From Oreohelix idahoensis (taxonomy: Eukaryota; Mollusca; Gastropoda; Stylommatophora; Oreohelicidae): a stretch of 64,000 nucleotides of DNA. Where the stretch lies: assembly GCA_024509875.1 (NCBI GenBank), contig JAMPIV010012266.1, forward strand, positions 124,001-188,000, read 5' to 3'. Of this stretch, positions 21,955-32,736 are shown piece after piece (within the stretch, counting starts at the first letter, position 1; every line of letters starts with the position of its first letter). A program made the translations under genes and the position numbers. The notes below the pieces were generated by a model. It ran no database searches, was not told where the DNA came from, and worked only from the letters and a program-made list of their open reading frames with translations.

Positions 21955-22696
21955 AAGTTTGTTGCCAGATAACAATAGAGATTTCACAGGTTTTATTGCT
22001 AACATACGCAATACTTTTAACAGATGGGTTGAACTGGCAGGTGTCAACAAATCCTACGACAAGTTAGTCGATTTGTTATTGAGGGATAAAGTATTATCGT
22101 CTGTCAGCCCACCATTCTTTGCTTATCTGCAAGAAAGAAAACCAGAATCTATTGATGAGTTAGAAAAAATTTCTTTAAATTACTGCACAGCTCATCCGAA
22201 TGCTAATATTTCTGGCACATTGATAAGAGAACCACTTCCTGTAGCCTCCAATATGGCATATCATAATCATAACAAACCTAGAACACACAGTGTAGACAGG
22301 GGTAGGTTCAAAGGAAACTATGACATTAATTTTCATAAGGGACAGAATAACTTTAACAATAACTTTAATAGAGGACGACAACAAACCAGAAACTATTCAC
22401 CTCAGTCAAGAAATAACAGTAATCCACGTAACTCAAGTTATAATCGATCATATAACTATAATAATGATTACAAGTGGAACAATAGCGATAATTATAACTC
22501 GAGACATCGAGATAACAGTTACAATAGAGGACAACGGGATAATTCATCTAATTATTCTCGTCATCGTTCTCATTCTCGTAGATCGACAACTTATAACCAT
22601 AATACAGGGGCAGCTGTTACTACTGCTACAACCCCTAGGGTTCAGAGTCAACTACTGATAACAAAATACAGTCATCGTCTACTTGTTTTGCAATGA
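21955..22696 (+). pseudogene. gag: G2 Gag, C-terminal part
   Basis: Continues the capsid-like domain (NRDFTGFIANIRNTFNRWVELAG...LLRDKVLSSV...YCTAHPN), then an extended Asn/Arg/Tyr/Ser-rich basic low-complexity tail (residues ~100-225) that takes the place of CCHC knuckles and is presumably RNA binding. A second frameshift near 22,645 diverts the frame to a stop at 22,696; the protease frame overlaps it from 22,693. G3 reads through the same region in one frame, so the shift is damage or sequence error and not a programmed site. Confidence 0.85.
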
Positions 22697-23802
22697 ATTA
22701 TAACGTGGCAAATAGTTGCCCAACATGTAATCTTATATTTCAGAAAGCAAAAGAGACAGTTCTGAACTGCGGTCATATTCTACCAGAAGTCAGTCTAGCA
22801 GTCAATGACGGAACAGGATCACTGATCTTCAACAGAGGAAAAGTTAATGGATCCATCGTCTCAGTCTTAAGAGATTCGGGATCGACCACGATCGGAATCC
22901 GTCAGACACTTGTTCATCCAAATTGTGCAACTGGAGAACATGTCAGGTGCATGACTTTTGGGGGAACCATAGAATATTATCCAACAGCTATTATTTACAT
23001 TGACACACCTTTCTTCACAGGCAATGTTAAAGCATGCATGTTAAGAAACCCAATTGCCGACCTTATGGTGGGATGCATACACGGGAGTAAAGATTGCACA
23101 CCAGATGAGATTATTCAATGGGAAAAAAATAATCTATACATCGGAAATGCAGCAATAACCAGAGCACATACAAAACAATTAGAGACTATAGACACGGAAA
23201 ACAAGGAAACAAATGATCATGAAAATATCGAGATTCATTCTGCTATTGACCGAGTATCATTTGCTGCAAAACAGAGGGAAGACAGGTCACTAACAAAATT
23301 TTTTACGCTGGTCAACAAAGATGACAATCTTTCTAGGAACAAAAATGATAGTCAGTGGTTTAGTATTAAAAATGACATTTTATTAAGATGTTTTATGGAT
23401 AAAACTCAGATAAGACAACAAGTCATGGTACCTTTTGCTTTTAGGCGGTACATACTTCAACATGCACATGATTCTAAGTGTGCAGGTCACATGGGTTATA
23501 CTCGTACACGTTCACGAGTATTATCTTCTTTTTTTTGGCCGGGAGTATCACGAGATATTTCACAGTACGTACGCTCCTGTACGATATGCCAAGAAGTGAA
23601 AGCACGGGGAGCCTTTCACACGGCGCCTATTCAGGCTTGTGATATATCGGTGAGACCTTTCGACAAAATGGCCATTGATATCATTGGCCCACTTTTACCA
23701 TCAGCCAGAGGACATAGGTTTATTCTCACTTGCATCGATTTATGCACACGATGGCCAGAAGCCATCCCATTAAAAAACAACCACCACCACAGATGTAGCT
23801 GA
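22693..23802 (+). pseudogene. pol: G2 protease and integrase N-terminal half
   Basis: Begins with a C-x2-C-x13-C-G-H motif (22,717-22,776; CPTC...CGH). The retropepsin domain has catalytic Asp-Ser-Gly at residue 61 (VLRDSGSTTIGIRQ) and IADLMVGCIHG near its end. A linker leads to the integrase HHCC finger (HAHDSKCAGHMG...CTICQEVK) and the first catalytic Asp (MAIDIIGPL). The frame is lost at ~23,780 in an A/CCA-rich stretch and ends at 23,802; the integrase continues at 23,813 in another frame. Confidence 0.9.
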
Positions 23803-23812
23803 TGCACTACAC

Positions 23813-26062
23813 TTGATCTTTTCTAGAGTAGGTTTTCCTAGAAAACTTTTGTCAGATCATGGTTCTCAATTTATATCTGAGACTATGACGGAGGTAATGA
23901 AGACTTGGCAAATAGATAGAAACCTCAGCAGCATTTATCACCCAATGAGTAATGGTGCTGTAGAAAGACTTAACCGTACACTCAAACAAATGCTACATAA
24001 AGTTACAGTTAACCATCCACAGGACTGGGACAGAGTGCTACCAGCGGTGTTATTCGCTTATCGAGAGGTGCCAAATGAACAAACTGGCTTCTCTCCGTTT
24101 CATTTAGTCTTTGGCGCTCCTCCAAGAGGTCCTATGGGACTGATAAAAGATTTATTAATCGATTCTGAGATGACTCAGGACACTCAGTCATCCTATGAAT
24201 ATGTAATTAATCTCCGGAATAACATTATTGATGCCTGTCAAATGGCAACAGCTTCATCTGAGGCTGCGAAAGAGAAAGCTAGAACTTTCCAAAACAGTAA
24301 TAGACGATTACGTCAATTATTTCCAGGAGATCAAGCTTATGTGTTATTGCCACATAACAATAATAGACTACTAATCTCGTGGAATGGTCCTTACCAGGTT
24401 ATCAATAAGATTTCTGATGTTGATTATGTCCTGGACATTAAGGGACATCACAAAATATTTCACATAAATATGCTCAAGCAATTTCATACTCGACCTGAAC
24501 ATCTACAAGCTATTTTTCATGAATTAGATGACACTTTCAGACCTACATGTCACTATTCTAATTTATCCGTTATCCAGGAAGAAGAATCTTCTTTTCCTGA
24601 GGTACAGTTAGCTTTACCTGTACCTGTAGTACAATCTAGCGAATCTTGGCGGGACGTAACCATCTCTTCGTCGGTTACACCGCAACAGCATCAAAAGATT
24701 GCTGATCTGCTACAATCTTATCCAGATGTGTTGACCGATGTTCCAGGTCGCACATCAGTCATTAATCATGACATCACTCTTAACGAGGATACTCCAATTC
24801 GGGTACATCCTTATTCTGTTCCTATACACTTTCTTACTAAAACTACTAAGGAACTTGAACAGATGTTATCTTTAGGAATTATCGAAACTAGTAATTCCCC
24901 ATTTTCTTCTCCATTAGTTATTGTCCGAAAGAAGGACAATAACATTAGACTATGCGTCGACTATAGAAAATTAAATGCACAAACGATAGTTGATAGCGAA
25001 CCACATCCACTTCTCGATGACTTACTGCCACGTCTATCGACAGCAACTATATTTACTAAGATAGACTTAACTAAAGGTTATTGGCAGATACCACTAACCG
25101 AAAAAGCAAAATACTACACAGCGTTTTCAACTCCGCTAGGTCTATACCAGTGGAACGTGATGCCTTTTGGGCTGGTTAACGCTCCAGCTACCTTTGTTCG
25201 CATGATGCGACACATTTTTTCAGGTAGACCAGACATTATTACATATATAGATGACATATGCTTGTTTAGTTCATCTTTTGAGGAACATTTTTTGGGTCTT
25301 GGATACGTTTTTGATACCTTGAGAAGGTACAAGTTAACTGCTAAACCTACAAAATTACAGGTAGCATTTCATGAGATCACTTTTTTGGGTCACATTATTG
25401 GAGCTGGATATATCCGAACATTACCCAGTACAGTTTCAAAAATTTTAAACATTTCCGTTCCTCAAACGAAGAAACAAGTGAGAAGCTTGTTAGGTCTAGT
25501 CCAATATTACAGTAGATTCGTACCTAACTTGTCATCCATCACTGCTGTATTGTCCTCATTACTAAAGAAGAACATGCCAGTGAAAGTGACATGGACTGAC
25601 GAATGTGACAGAATTTTTCGGCAAATAATTTCTATATTTTCAAATCCACCTATTTTGAGATTAATTGATGCTTCTAAAAAGTTCATTCTTCGTACAGATG
25701 CGAGTAACTACGGAATTGGCGCATGTTTGCTCCAATACCATGACGACATCCTCCATCCAAACTTGTACGTGTCACGAAAACTGAAACCACCAGAAGTGAA
25801 GTACTCTACGGTTGATCGCGAACTCTTAGCCGTCGTGTGGGCGATAACCAAACTAGAAAAATTCCTACTGGGAGCCCCTTTTGTAGTACAAACCGATCAA
25901 AGGGCCGTAGCGTCACTACAACGAGCAAATCACAAGAGTCCAAAATTGACCAGATTTGCTATACTCCTCCAACCCTTCGAGTTTTCAATCGAGTACATCA
26001 CAGGATCCGACAACATCTTGGCAGATACATTATCTCGAAATCCTAATGATGTCGATTCCTAA
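23813..26062 (+). CDS. pol: G2 integrase C-half, reverse transcriptase, RNase H
   Basis: A 749-codon open frame without internal stops. Integrase: second Asp in LLSDHGSQF (residues ~11-19) and Glu in GAVERLNR (~50); TGFSPFHLVFGAPP; GPY-type module LISWNGPYQVINK (~185). Reverse transcriptase: SSPLVIVRKKDNNIRLCVDY, KIDLTKGYWQIPL, VMPFGLVNAPATF, catalytic YIDD at 478-481, LGLVQYYSRFVPN. RNase H: LRTDASNYGIGACL, DRELLAVVW, TDQRAV, LADTLSR. All catalytic residues I can locate are present. It is the best-kept polymerase in the window. The first Met is internal to the integrase, so translation would need the upstream Gag-Pol frame. Confidence 0.94.
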   Translation: MIFSRVGFPRKLLSDHGSQFISETMTEVMKTWQIDRNLSSIYHPMSNGAVERLNRTLKQMLHKVTVNHPQDWDRVLPAVLFAYREVPNEQTGFSPFHLVFGAPPRGPMGLIKDLLIDSEMTQDTQSSYEYVINLRNNIIDACQMATASSEAAKEKARTFQNSNRRLRQLFPGDQAYVLLPHNNNRLLISWNGPYQVINKISDVDYVLDIKGHHKIFHINMLKQFHTRPEHLQAIFHELDDTFRPTCHYSNLSVIQEEESSFPEVQLALPVPVVQSSESWRDVTISSSVTPQQHQKIADLLQSYPDVLTDVPGRTSVINHDITLNEDTPIRVHPYSVPIHFLTKTTKELEQMLSLGIIETSNSPFSSPLVIVRKKDNNIRLCVDYRKLNAQTIVDSEPHPLLDDLLPRLSTATIFTKIDLTKGYWQIPLTEKAKYYTAFSTPLGLYQWNVMPFGLVNAPATFVRMMRHIFSGRPDIITYIDDICLFSSSFEEHFLGLGYVFDTLRRYKLTAKPTKLQVAFHEITFLGHIIGAGYIRTLPSTVSKILNISVPQTKKQVRSLLGLVQYYSRFVPNLSSITAVLSSLLKKNMPVKVTWTDECDRIFRQIISIFSNPPILRLIDASKKFILRTDASNYGIGACLLQYHDDILHPNLYVSRKLKPPEVKYSTVDRELLAVVWAITKLEKFLLGAPFVVQTDQRAVASLQRANHKSPKLTRFAILLQPFEFSIEYITGSDNILADTLSRNPNDVDS

Positions 26063-27115
26063 TTTACGTTGTTTGTCGCAAAGACAATACCATGTACAGA
26101 GAAACTTAATCAAAGAACATAGCACCATCGTTGCTTTTGACACATGAATGAACCATTTACTCAGCTGCTTTCTATAGGCAAATTATACGCAAAGTGACTG
26201 CAATCAATTGACACTATATTCGTCTTTACACCGGGACTTTCCTGGTTTACATTTGTCACAACATTGTTTCAAAACACTTCGGAGAAAATAAATGACATTC
26301 CAGTCGAACTAATTCGTTATATAACGTGATTCAGAATACTTGAACATTTTGTCTAATGGAAATTCAAGGATCAAGACTACGAATGGATCTTCATATCCAA
26401 TGTTAATTACTTTAATTTATTCTTTAAAACTAATCCACATTAAAATGACAAGTGAGTTGAATTTTAAAAAAATGAATGAAACTTAAAAAAATGAAAGAAA
26501 GAAAAGAAAACTCACATAATTCTTTGATTATATTCTTAGAATTACATGATTATATTGCATACTATTGTTTAAATTAGTTAGAAAGGTATTAATAACTTAA
26601 TACTACACTTACTTGATGTTCAACACACATAACTTAGTTAAATTTATACATCATTTTTTTTCTTTCTCTAATTTATTCTTTATTCGTTATTATGTCTTTC
26701 TTTAACAGATCCTCTCATTTTTCTTACATTAGATTTTCAACAACTTATTCTTATTCCATACCTAGTATAGTTATTTAGTTTAATTTTAACACTTTAAATT
26801 AGTCTGACATGACATTTTATCACGACATATTTTAAGTTAATTAATTATTTAATTAGAGATCGACATTACCATTCTCTTTTAGTTCTTATTACCATTTATA
26901 TTTATTTATGATATAAATAATGAATATATTACATGACTATTGGTTAGTCGACATGACCACGACATTGGTTCTAGACAGAACGTCGTAGGCCATATGCCGC
27001 AATCTCGTTAAATTTTTTTTTTTATATTGTTAACATATTGGTATTTTTTTCAGATGGGTTTTTGTTAAAAAAAATCTATCTAATAGATTTTTTTTTCCCC
27101 CAGTGGACAGGGAAT
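26063..27115 (+). other. G2 3' non-coding region with conserved stem-loops
   Basis: AT-rich and without a supported ORF. Near its end are a block (about 26,949-26,998) that is highly similar to G3 at ~50,655-50,706, with a stem-loop at 26,959-26,986, and an A/T-rich hairpin at 27,067-27,095. GTGGACAGGGAAT directly before the LTR is the polypurine-tract candidate. Confidence 0.65.
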
Positions 27116-27964
27116 TGTTAAGGTATTTTATTGGCATGGTCTGCTAGAGGTTAACAGCATAAGATTAATAGGTGACTACGTTTAATATAATGTAAATAAT
27201 TGTTAGTTAGTGTACGCGATACACACGATTGATTATGACGTGTATGCGTTGGTATGTCACGCACCGTGACTAGGTTACCACACCCTTTTCTTAGATGACC
27301 GTCAAACGGATAAGACGTGTCCTATAATCCTTCCAGTGGTAGGCATGATATTGCCGCACATATGTTATTGCAGTACGGACATGGGTCAGTCCGATATTCT
27401 TATGAAGAGAGGAATGTATCGAGGTTAGTAATTTTAACTAAAGTCAAGGAAGGATGAAATTATGGTCCACATTCGTTTTATATCGCCAGACGTCTAATCT
27501 CATTGTCGGCCGTTGGATGTCCCAACCGCGCGTACATACAGTTACGACGTTCTGACTATAGTGTTGCATATTATTGGACCAGGACTATAATGCATGGATA
27601 GCATTTATGATGTATGATTCAATTCTAATATATAATGTTTTCATAATCAACCTCCATGGACTGTCTACTGTTTGAAATGTATATTAAAAATTGTGTGGAC
27701 TCGAGAAGAGACTTATCACGTTCATTGAAGTTACAAATTCAACAATTATGATACTGAGTTCAAACCTTGTGACAGACAGAAAGTATTAACTCACATTCGC
27801 GTAATATTCCAACAATAGCACGATCAAGAATTAATGAATCAAATGACCAGAACTAAGAAGCTTATTGAATCAATGAGAACGGTGGCTTTCCACAACGACC
27901 ACTGAAATAGAAGACGGGGCCGCAACAACAATAAAAGAAGTGAATCGTATAAAGCCCCGCAACA
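27116..27964 (+). repeat. G2 3' LTR (849 bp)
   Basis: Same sequence as 18,899-19,749 except for two single-base deletions. Ends CGCAACA, followed by the target copy GTATG. Confidence 0.95.
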
Positions 27965-27969
27965 GTATG

Positions 27970-27983
27970 CTAAGGTCGGACTA
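27970..27983 (+). repeat. G1 3' LTR, segment 2 of 3 (14 bp)
   Basis: CTAAGGTCGGACTA lies between the G2 insertion and the R1 insertion, and equals the corresponding bases of the G1 5' LTR. Its last five bases, GACTA, are the target duplicated by R1. Confidence 0.92.
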
Positions 27984-30384
27984 TGTGGTAAAGTGGGATA
28001 TTATAAATATTTATAGGGGACTTAGTGTACTGACTGAGATCAGCTGTGAAGGTATCTGTATCTAATAAGGGTAGTGTATTACAGATGACCTTACTTGCTA
28101 CCACATATTTATACCTCAGTCAGAATTATTCTGGAATATTGTGATGACTACGTTAAATGTCTAGGGTATGTATATGATGAAGTGTAAGTCACAACAACAA
28201 CAGACAGATAAACAATTTAATTTATTCCACCACACTTGACAACACTGTGACACTCACACACATTTAACAATCTATAAGACTATCTTAAATGAGGCACTGG
28301 TAAATTTTCAAATATAAATATGTATTAATTACTGTCACTAATATATATGTGTCCTGATTCAAATACAAAGTGAACCAGGAATCACAATCAATTTTAATTA
28401 CAAGTTATATGTACAGAATTTATCAATAGGAATCTTGTAGTGACATATTTTATTAATATTATCCTATGTGTGTCAGTGGTGTAGTAGTAATATGAGGTAA
28501 TACTGGTTTTGTTTTTTCAAGCTATGTTGTTATTTGTCATCATGACTTCAAGTGTTTGTTTCTGTGGGAACTAGTATTGGAGATGTTCTCAGTTCCGTTC
28601 ATTAAAACAATTAATTTCCCCTCTTATTTTTATACAATGTCAGTTTAAGATGGGGTTACATAATGTTGAGCTCCGCTGGCCACATAGGCTTATCTTTCGT
28701 GATGGCGGCAGGAAAAGACTCCTCTGCTCGATTGCTCCCCTGTGTTCTGGAGACCCCTCACTGTTTGCTATATGGACCAAGGAGTATGCTGTCCGCCTCT
28801 GGATTCAGCAAAGCTCTGACCAGGTGCTGCTCAATAACTTTAGGACCACAGTCCCTGAAACAAGAAGGTTGTACCTCCTACTTCAGAACTAATTTATACT
28901 CTATTTCTACACTGAGCACAATACATAACAAACACTGAGTTCAGAGCGGTAGGCCAACTGCTATCTTCATCTGAAACAATTTTCACCAGTATATTCCTCC
29001 CTAATGGTTACTACGCCTCTGCAATTCCAGCATTATTTCTTTCTAGTCAATAAAATAGGTGGCAGTGTACTGTTTGGCAATTCCATGTAGTTTTACTTTC
29101 CTCCGACACCTTCTGTTCAGGTTGGAGCACTATATAGGCTTCACCTCATGTTCGCTACTGAACCACACATATATACAGACATAAATTATCAATTTACATT
29201 CAATTTTCATTAAAAGATATCAAATATTTCAAGCTTACCACAATTCATGGAAATAATACAGAATTACGTTGATTGGCACTGAATATAGCACAATTTCGAT
29301 CTGCCGATGTCCCAGGCTTTTATTTAGAAAAATATGCACTGGCGCTCAACGCACTGGTTCTGTAGTAAGTTTATTTGCAAATGTGGTGCTGACCTGACGC
29401 CTCTAATTGACTATATTGGCAGGTCTAACCAATCGTGCCATGTTTACACAGCTTTTCAAAAAAGTACTCCTACTCACGTTTCCCCTAACAACAAAGAAGT
29501 AGTATTTATAGTCTGACTAATCGTGTTTAGCCGTACATTTACTTTCCGCCAATCAAATAGGAGGTAACATGTCAGCCTATTTCCCGTATAATGGTGTGTT
29601 GAAAATCTGCCACTGAGCGATTCTGATTTGGGTGTTGTCTGACATCCCTCACTATTTCTTTTGGCTATAATTTGTTATTTCCTAGACTATTTGCGTAACG
29701 TTTAACATATTATTTGTCAGCAAGTCCTAAGGAACCCAAATATATAAATTTAATGGGGCTAAGGGGCTGCGTTCAAAATATGCATTTTCTACTACCTCCT
29801 GTTCACTTCGAATACGATGTGGTGTCTGGGTACTGTAATGTTTTCAAACGTAAACCAGTATAATGTCATATTTCCTAATAAGAATTTTCAGGTTTTTAAA
29901 AACTAACTCTCGTATGAGTAGTGTTGTTTATCACTGTCGATTTGAAAAAAGCTAGTGCATGTGGCCTTACACGCGTGATGGTAGTAATTGTGTATCGCGC
30001 GACTGTGGTAGTATTGCCTGCGTTCCGGCTTTCAGCCCCTCCCTTTCTTTCTATCTTTAGTCCATCTGTCTTTCGTTTATGGTAACGTAGTGTATAAAAT
30101 GACATGAATGGAATTTTAAATCTAGGTCAGCTGCGTATCTCAAGGTTTTTCTTAGAAAGGCAGTACACGTTTTATCGTAGAAAGCGGGTATTGAAGCAGT
30201 AGGCTTTTACTATCAACGTGAAACGTTACAATTTGCAGACGAAGTCGAAAACAAGGGGGATTTCGAGTACAGTCATTGTGACAGCACTGTTCTTTACCAT
30301 TCTTCTTTCCTTTTATTGAAGTTATTTGTTAGGCTTTACATTTACGTTTTAATTTATATATGTGGATTAGAATTTCTCACGACA
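27984..30384. mobile_element. R1: solo-LTR-like 2.4-kb element in G1 LTR
   Basis: Starts TGTGGTAAAG, ends CTCACGACA and is flanked by GACTA at 27,979-27,983 and 30,385-30,389. TG...CA ends and a 5-bp duplication indicate an LTR; with no internal region it is a solo LTR. It aligns over its length with 52,095-54,385 (R2) and, inverted, with 62,398-64,000 (R3). Coding direction is unknown, since both ends fit either orientation. ORFs at 28,650-28,938, 29,334-29,516 and 29,896-30,105 are not supported. Confidence 0.85.
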
Positions 30385-30389
30385 GACTA

Positions 30390-31681
30390 TAGCGAACTCT
30401 GGCGGAGGTATCCGTTGTCCTAGAGAGTTGTAGTGAGTTCCGAAGAAGACGGTCGTAATGGCCGGTTGTGTATTTTGTAGGGGCTGGTCCTGTTAAAGGT
30501 TTAAAGTGATTTATGGACGATTTTTCCATAAGGAAGGAATGTCTCTGCAAGAGTGTGATGTCAGAGACTCTTCTCATGTATTTCATTATGTTTAAATTCG
30601 GACTCCAGGTAAAGCCAGACCCGTTTTTCCTTTGATGATCTCCTTATGGTTAGACCTAGATGAAACATCGTATTTTCGAGCATCGTTGGTCGCTTTAATA
30701 TAGATTGATGAAGATGACAGGTTCCATCAGCGCTTATGTCTTTATGAAGCAACTTTCTGACTAAGGGACTGTATGGAAACTATAGGAAATCCTATATATT
30801 CAAGTTATGAATTAACTCTGGCTGATGATTATCCTTCTGCTGGGCGAGTGAGCGAAAACTCAGGGAAGGAGGCCATTTTGTATTCCTGTCATCATTATGG
30901 ATCACTGTCCAAAGAACGGATCATGAATCTTACTATTCAGACAGTGGCACGGAGATCTCATTTAGATGAAAACCCCTACTGTGGTTTAACTTTGTTATTT
31001 AAATATTTGACATATACAGCTGGAGAACTTAGCCAAGGAAAAGGTTCCACCAGTGAACCCCTTTGTATGTTTACACACACATACCCACTGATGCGTTCAG
31101 TCAGTTAGGGGATACGGCAATAGTACGCCAGAACATTGAATGACTTTATTATATTGAATGCTGCATGAAATGTACTACTATACTAGTACCTAATGATTTG
31201 CTATGTCAACATACTCATGACTGTATTCCGTGCTGTCCAAGTGTGTGCGTCATTATTAAAAGCATAAAAACGTCAACAGCGGTTCCTAACATCTTTGACT
31301 TGCCTAAGAGTGTGAGTGAAATAGTACCAAGTGTCAACTACATCGAACAGCACACCATTCGCGTAGCTTCCACTCTCACTCCATACATACACAATCCTGC
31401 GTCGGTTGAGTTGACCTTTGTTGTACTTGCCTGTCTCATGTGTAACGAGCAGGAAGAATACTCTACCCTTTACAGTGATGATTACCAGTACCACCTGGGG
31501 AACGATTACTTGACGGTAATCCCATAGCAGACACTGCCTCGCTGTCTTTGCCTTCCCTAACTCAGGATTAGAGTGAGTTACCCATTTACAGCTGGGTAGA
31601 CTGGAGCATGCCTGGTATCATCAACTCAGTACACTACAGTGGACTTTACAGTAGTGGCCAGTCAAACAACGACATTCTACA
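30390..31681 (+). repeat. G1 3' LTR, segment 3 of 3 (1,292 bp)
   Basis: Matches 10,683-11,974 with two substitutions by eye (C/T near 31,072 and C/G near 31,186). 276 + 14 + 1,292 = 1,582, the exact 5' LTR length. Followed by the target copy GTGAC at 31,682. Contains the same SINE body fragment at ~31,547-31,632. Confidence 0.95.
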
Positions 31682-31693
31682 GTGACCTTAGTT

Positions 31694-31905
31694 CACAGGT
31701 AAAGGTAGTCTCATGGTTTTAGAGAGTATATTAGGTCCAGCATCGAGATGTTGCGTGACCATTTCCGTTCCTCGCTACCTTTTCCTTCCCTAACTCAAGA
31801 GCCCACTCATGTACATATATACAGCTGGGTAGACTGAAGAGTCAAGCCATTGAGTTATCGATCCCGGTACCTTTGCCGCGAGAGGCCAGCGCTCTAACCG
31901 TAGAA
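31694..31905 (-). mobile_element. tRNA-derived SINE (copy 2), minus strand
   Basis: On the minus strand: GGTTAGAGCGCTGGCCTCTC (A-box region), GGTACCGGGATCGATAAC (B-box region), then CAGTCTACCCAGCTG, CTTGAGTTAGGGAAG, and GCTGGACCTAATATA. It is the same family as 1,279-1,510 with a better-kept head. It begins just after the right flank of G1, so G1 landed at or near its tail. Confidence 0.7.
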
Positions 31906-32030
31906 GGTTTGAAATAACGTGACATCTGAAACGATATCCGCCCTTTGTCGTACACGTCATGTGATCTGTCTGGAACTCTGGTTTTTTTTTAAGACTGACA
32001 GAATAAAGAAGACGACAGTTGGGAGCTGCA

Positions 32031-32228
32031 GAGTCCAAGAACGTGGCTCATACAAGCCCAGTCCAAGAACGTGGCTCACACAAGCCCAGTCAAAGAACGT
32101 GGCTCACACAAGCCCAGTCCAAGAACGTGGCTCAGACAAGCCCAGTCCAAGAACGTGGCTCATACAAGCCCAGTCCAAGAACGTGGCTCATACAAGCCCA
32201 GTCCAAGAACGTGGCTCATACAAGCCCA
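32031..32228. repeat. 28-bp minisatellite, seven units
   Basis: GTCCAAGAACGTGGCTCATA plus CAAGCCCA repeated about seven times with occasional substitutions (CACACA, CAGACA). Unit length 28 bp keeps all three plus-strand frames open by rotation, giving spurious ORFs at 31,919-32,497, 32,019-32,240 and 32,071-32,286. It directly adjoins a LINE 3' fragment. Confidence 0.93.
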
Positions 32229-32239
32229 GCCAGGGCATG

Positions 32240-32500
32240 ACTATCTTAATTTTCTTCTTCTTCAAGTACCATGCCAAGTGGCGTAGGAGATCATGTCTCT
32301 CCACAGCTTCCTGTCTCCAGTACTATTTATCAATTCTGTTGTTGACGTCTGTCCATGCCATGACGTCACATATGACCAGTATTTGCTCTCTTTGTCTTCC
32401 TGTTTTCTTCAATCGTTCCCTCTTGATACGATATTTTCCATCTTTCTTCTTCAATCGTTTCTTGATACGATATTTTCCATCTTATTTCTTCCCATAACAT
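32240..32500 (-). pseudogene. LINE ORF2 C-terminal fragment, minus strand
   Basis: On the minus strand pieces such as SWHGQ, DSTGDRKLWRDM and NRKTKRANTGHM can be read across frames, similar to the fragment at 37,500-37,620 (KSWHGKKLTTDLANSTV). It is a LINE C-terminal tail with no catalytic domain. A short internal duplication (ATACGATATTTTCCATCTT, twice between 32,427 and 32,482) is present. Confidence 0.45.
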
Positions 32501-32608
32501 GCCCAAAGAAAGTGGATTCCTTTTTTCTAACATGAGAAATAATAAACACTTACCACTTCTCCAAGCAGATTCTGTGATCCGAGAAGTATTCGGTGAGGTC
32601 ATCTGTGG

Positions 32609-32736
32609 TTGCTTATAGACGTGACAAGTTTGCTTATAGACGTGACAAGGTTGCTTATAGACGTGACAAGGTTGCTTATAGACGTGACAAGGTTGTTTAT
32701 AGACGTGACAATGTTACTTATAGACACGTGACAAGA
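32609..32736. repeat. 21-bp minisatellite, about six units
   Basis: TTGCTTATAGACGTGACAAG repeated with small changes; the last units read GTTTATAGACGTGACAAT and ACTTATAGACACGTGACAAG. Confidence 0.9.

Larger units (their letters stand above)
18899..27964 (+). mobile_element. G2: Gmr1-like Gypsy element nested in G1 LTR
   Basis: A complete LTR retrotransposon of 9,066 bp: LTRs begin TGTTAAGGTA and end CGCAACA, internal region 19,750-27,115. It is flanked by GTATG at 18,894-18,898 and 27,965-27,969; the uninterrupted sequence TTCGTATGCTAAGG is seen in the G1 5' LTR at ~10,663-10,676, so the insertion point is certain. LTRs differ by two 1-base indels only. Pol order protease, integrase, reverse transcriptase, RNase H. 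Three frameshifts break the coding region. G2 is the closer relative of G3 in Gag, Pol, LTR and non-coding ends. Confidence 0.95.
10393..31681 (+). mobile_element. G1: Gmr1-like Gypsy LTR retrotransposon, interrupted
   Basis: An LTR retrotransposon with 1,582-bp LTRs (TGTTGCATAC...ATTCTACA), flanked by the 5-bp target duplication GTGAC at 10,388-10,392 and 31,682-31,686. The 3' LTR is split by a whole Gypsy element (G2) and by a 2.4-kb solo-LTR-like repeat (R1), so the element spans 21.3 kb though its own length is about 9.8 kb. Pol domain order is protease, integrase, reverse transcriptase, RNase H. By eye the two LTRs differ at only two bases, implying recent insertion, yet the coding region has two stops and at least two frameshifts and a changed protease motif. 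Confidence 0.93.
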
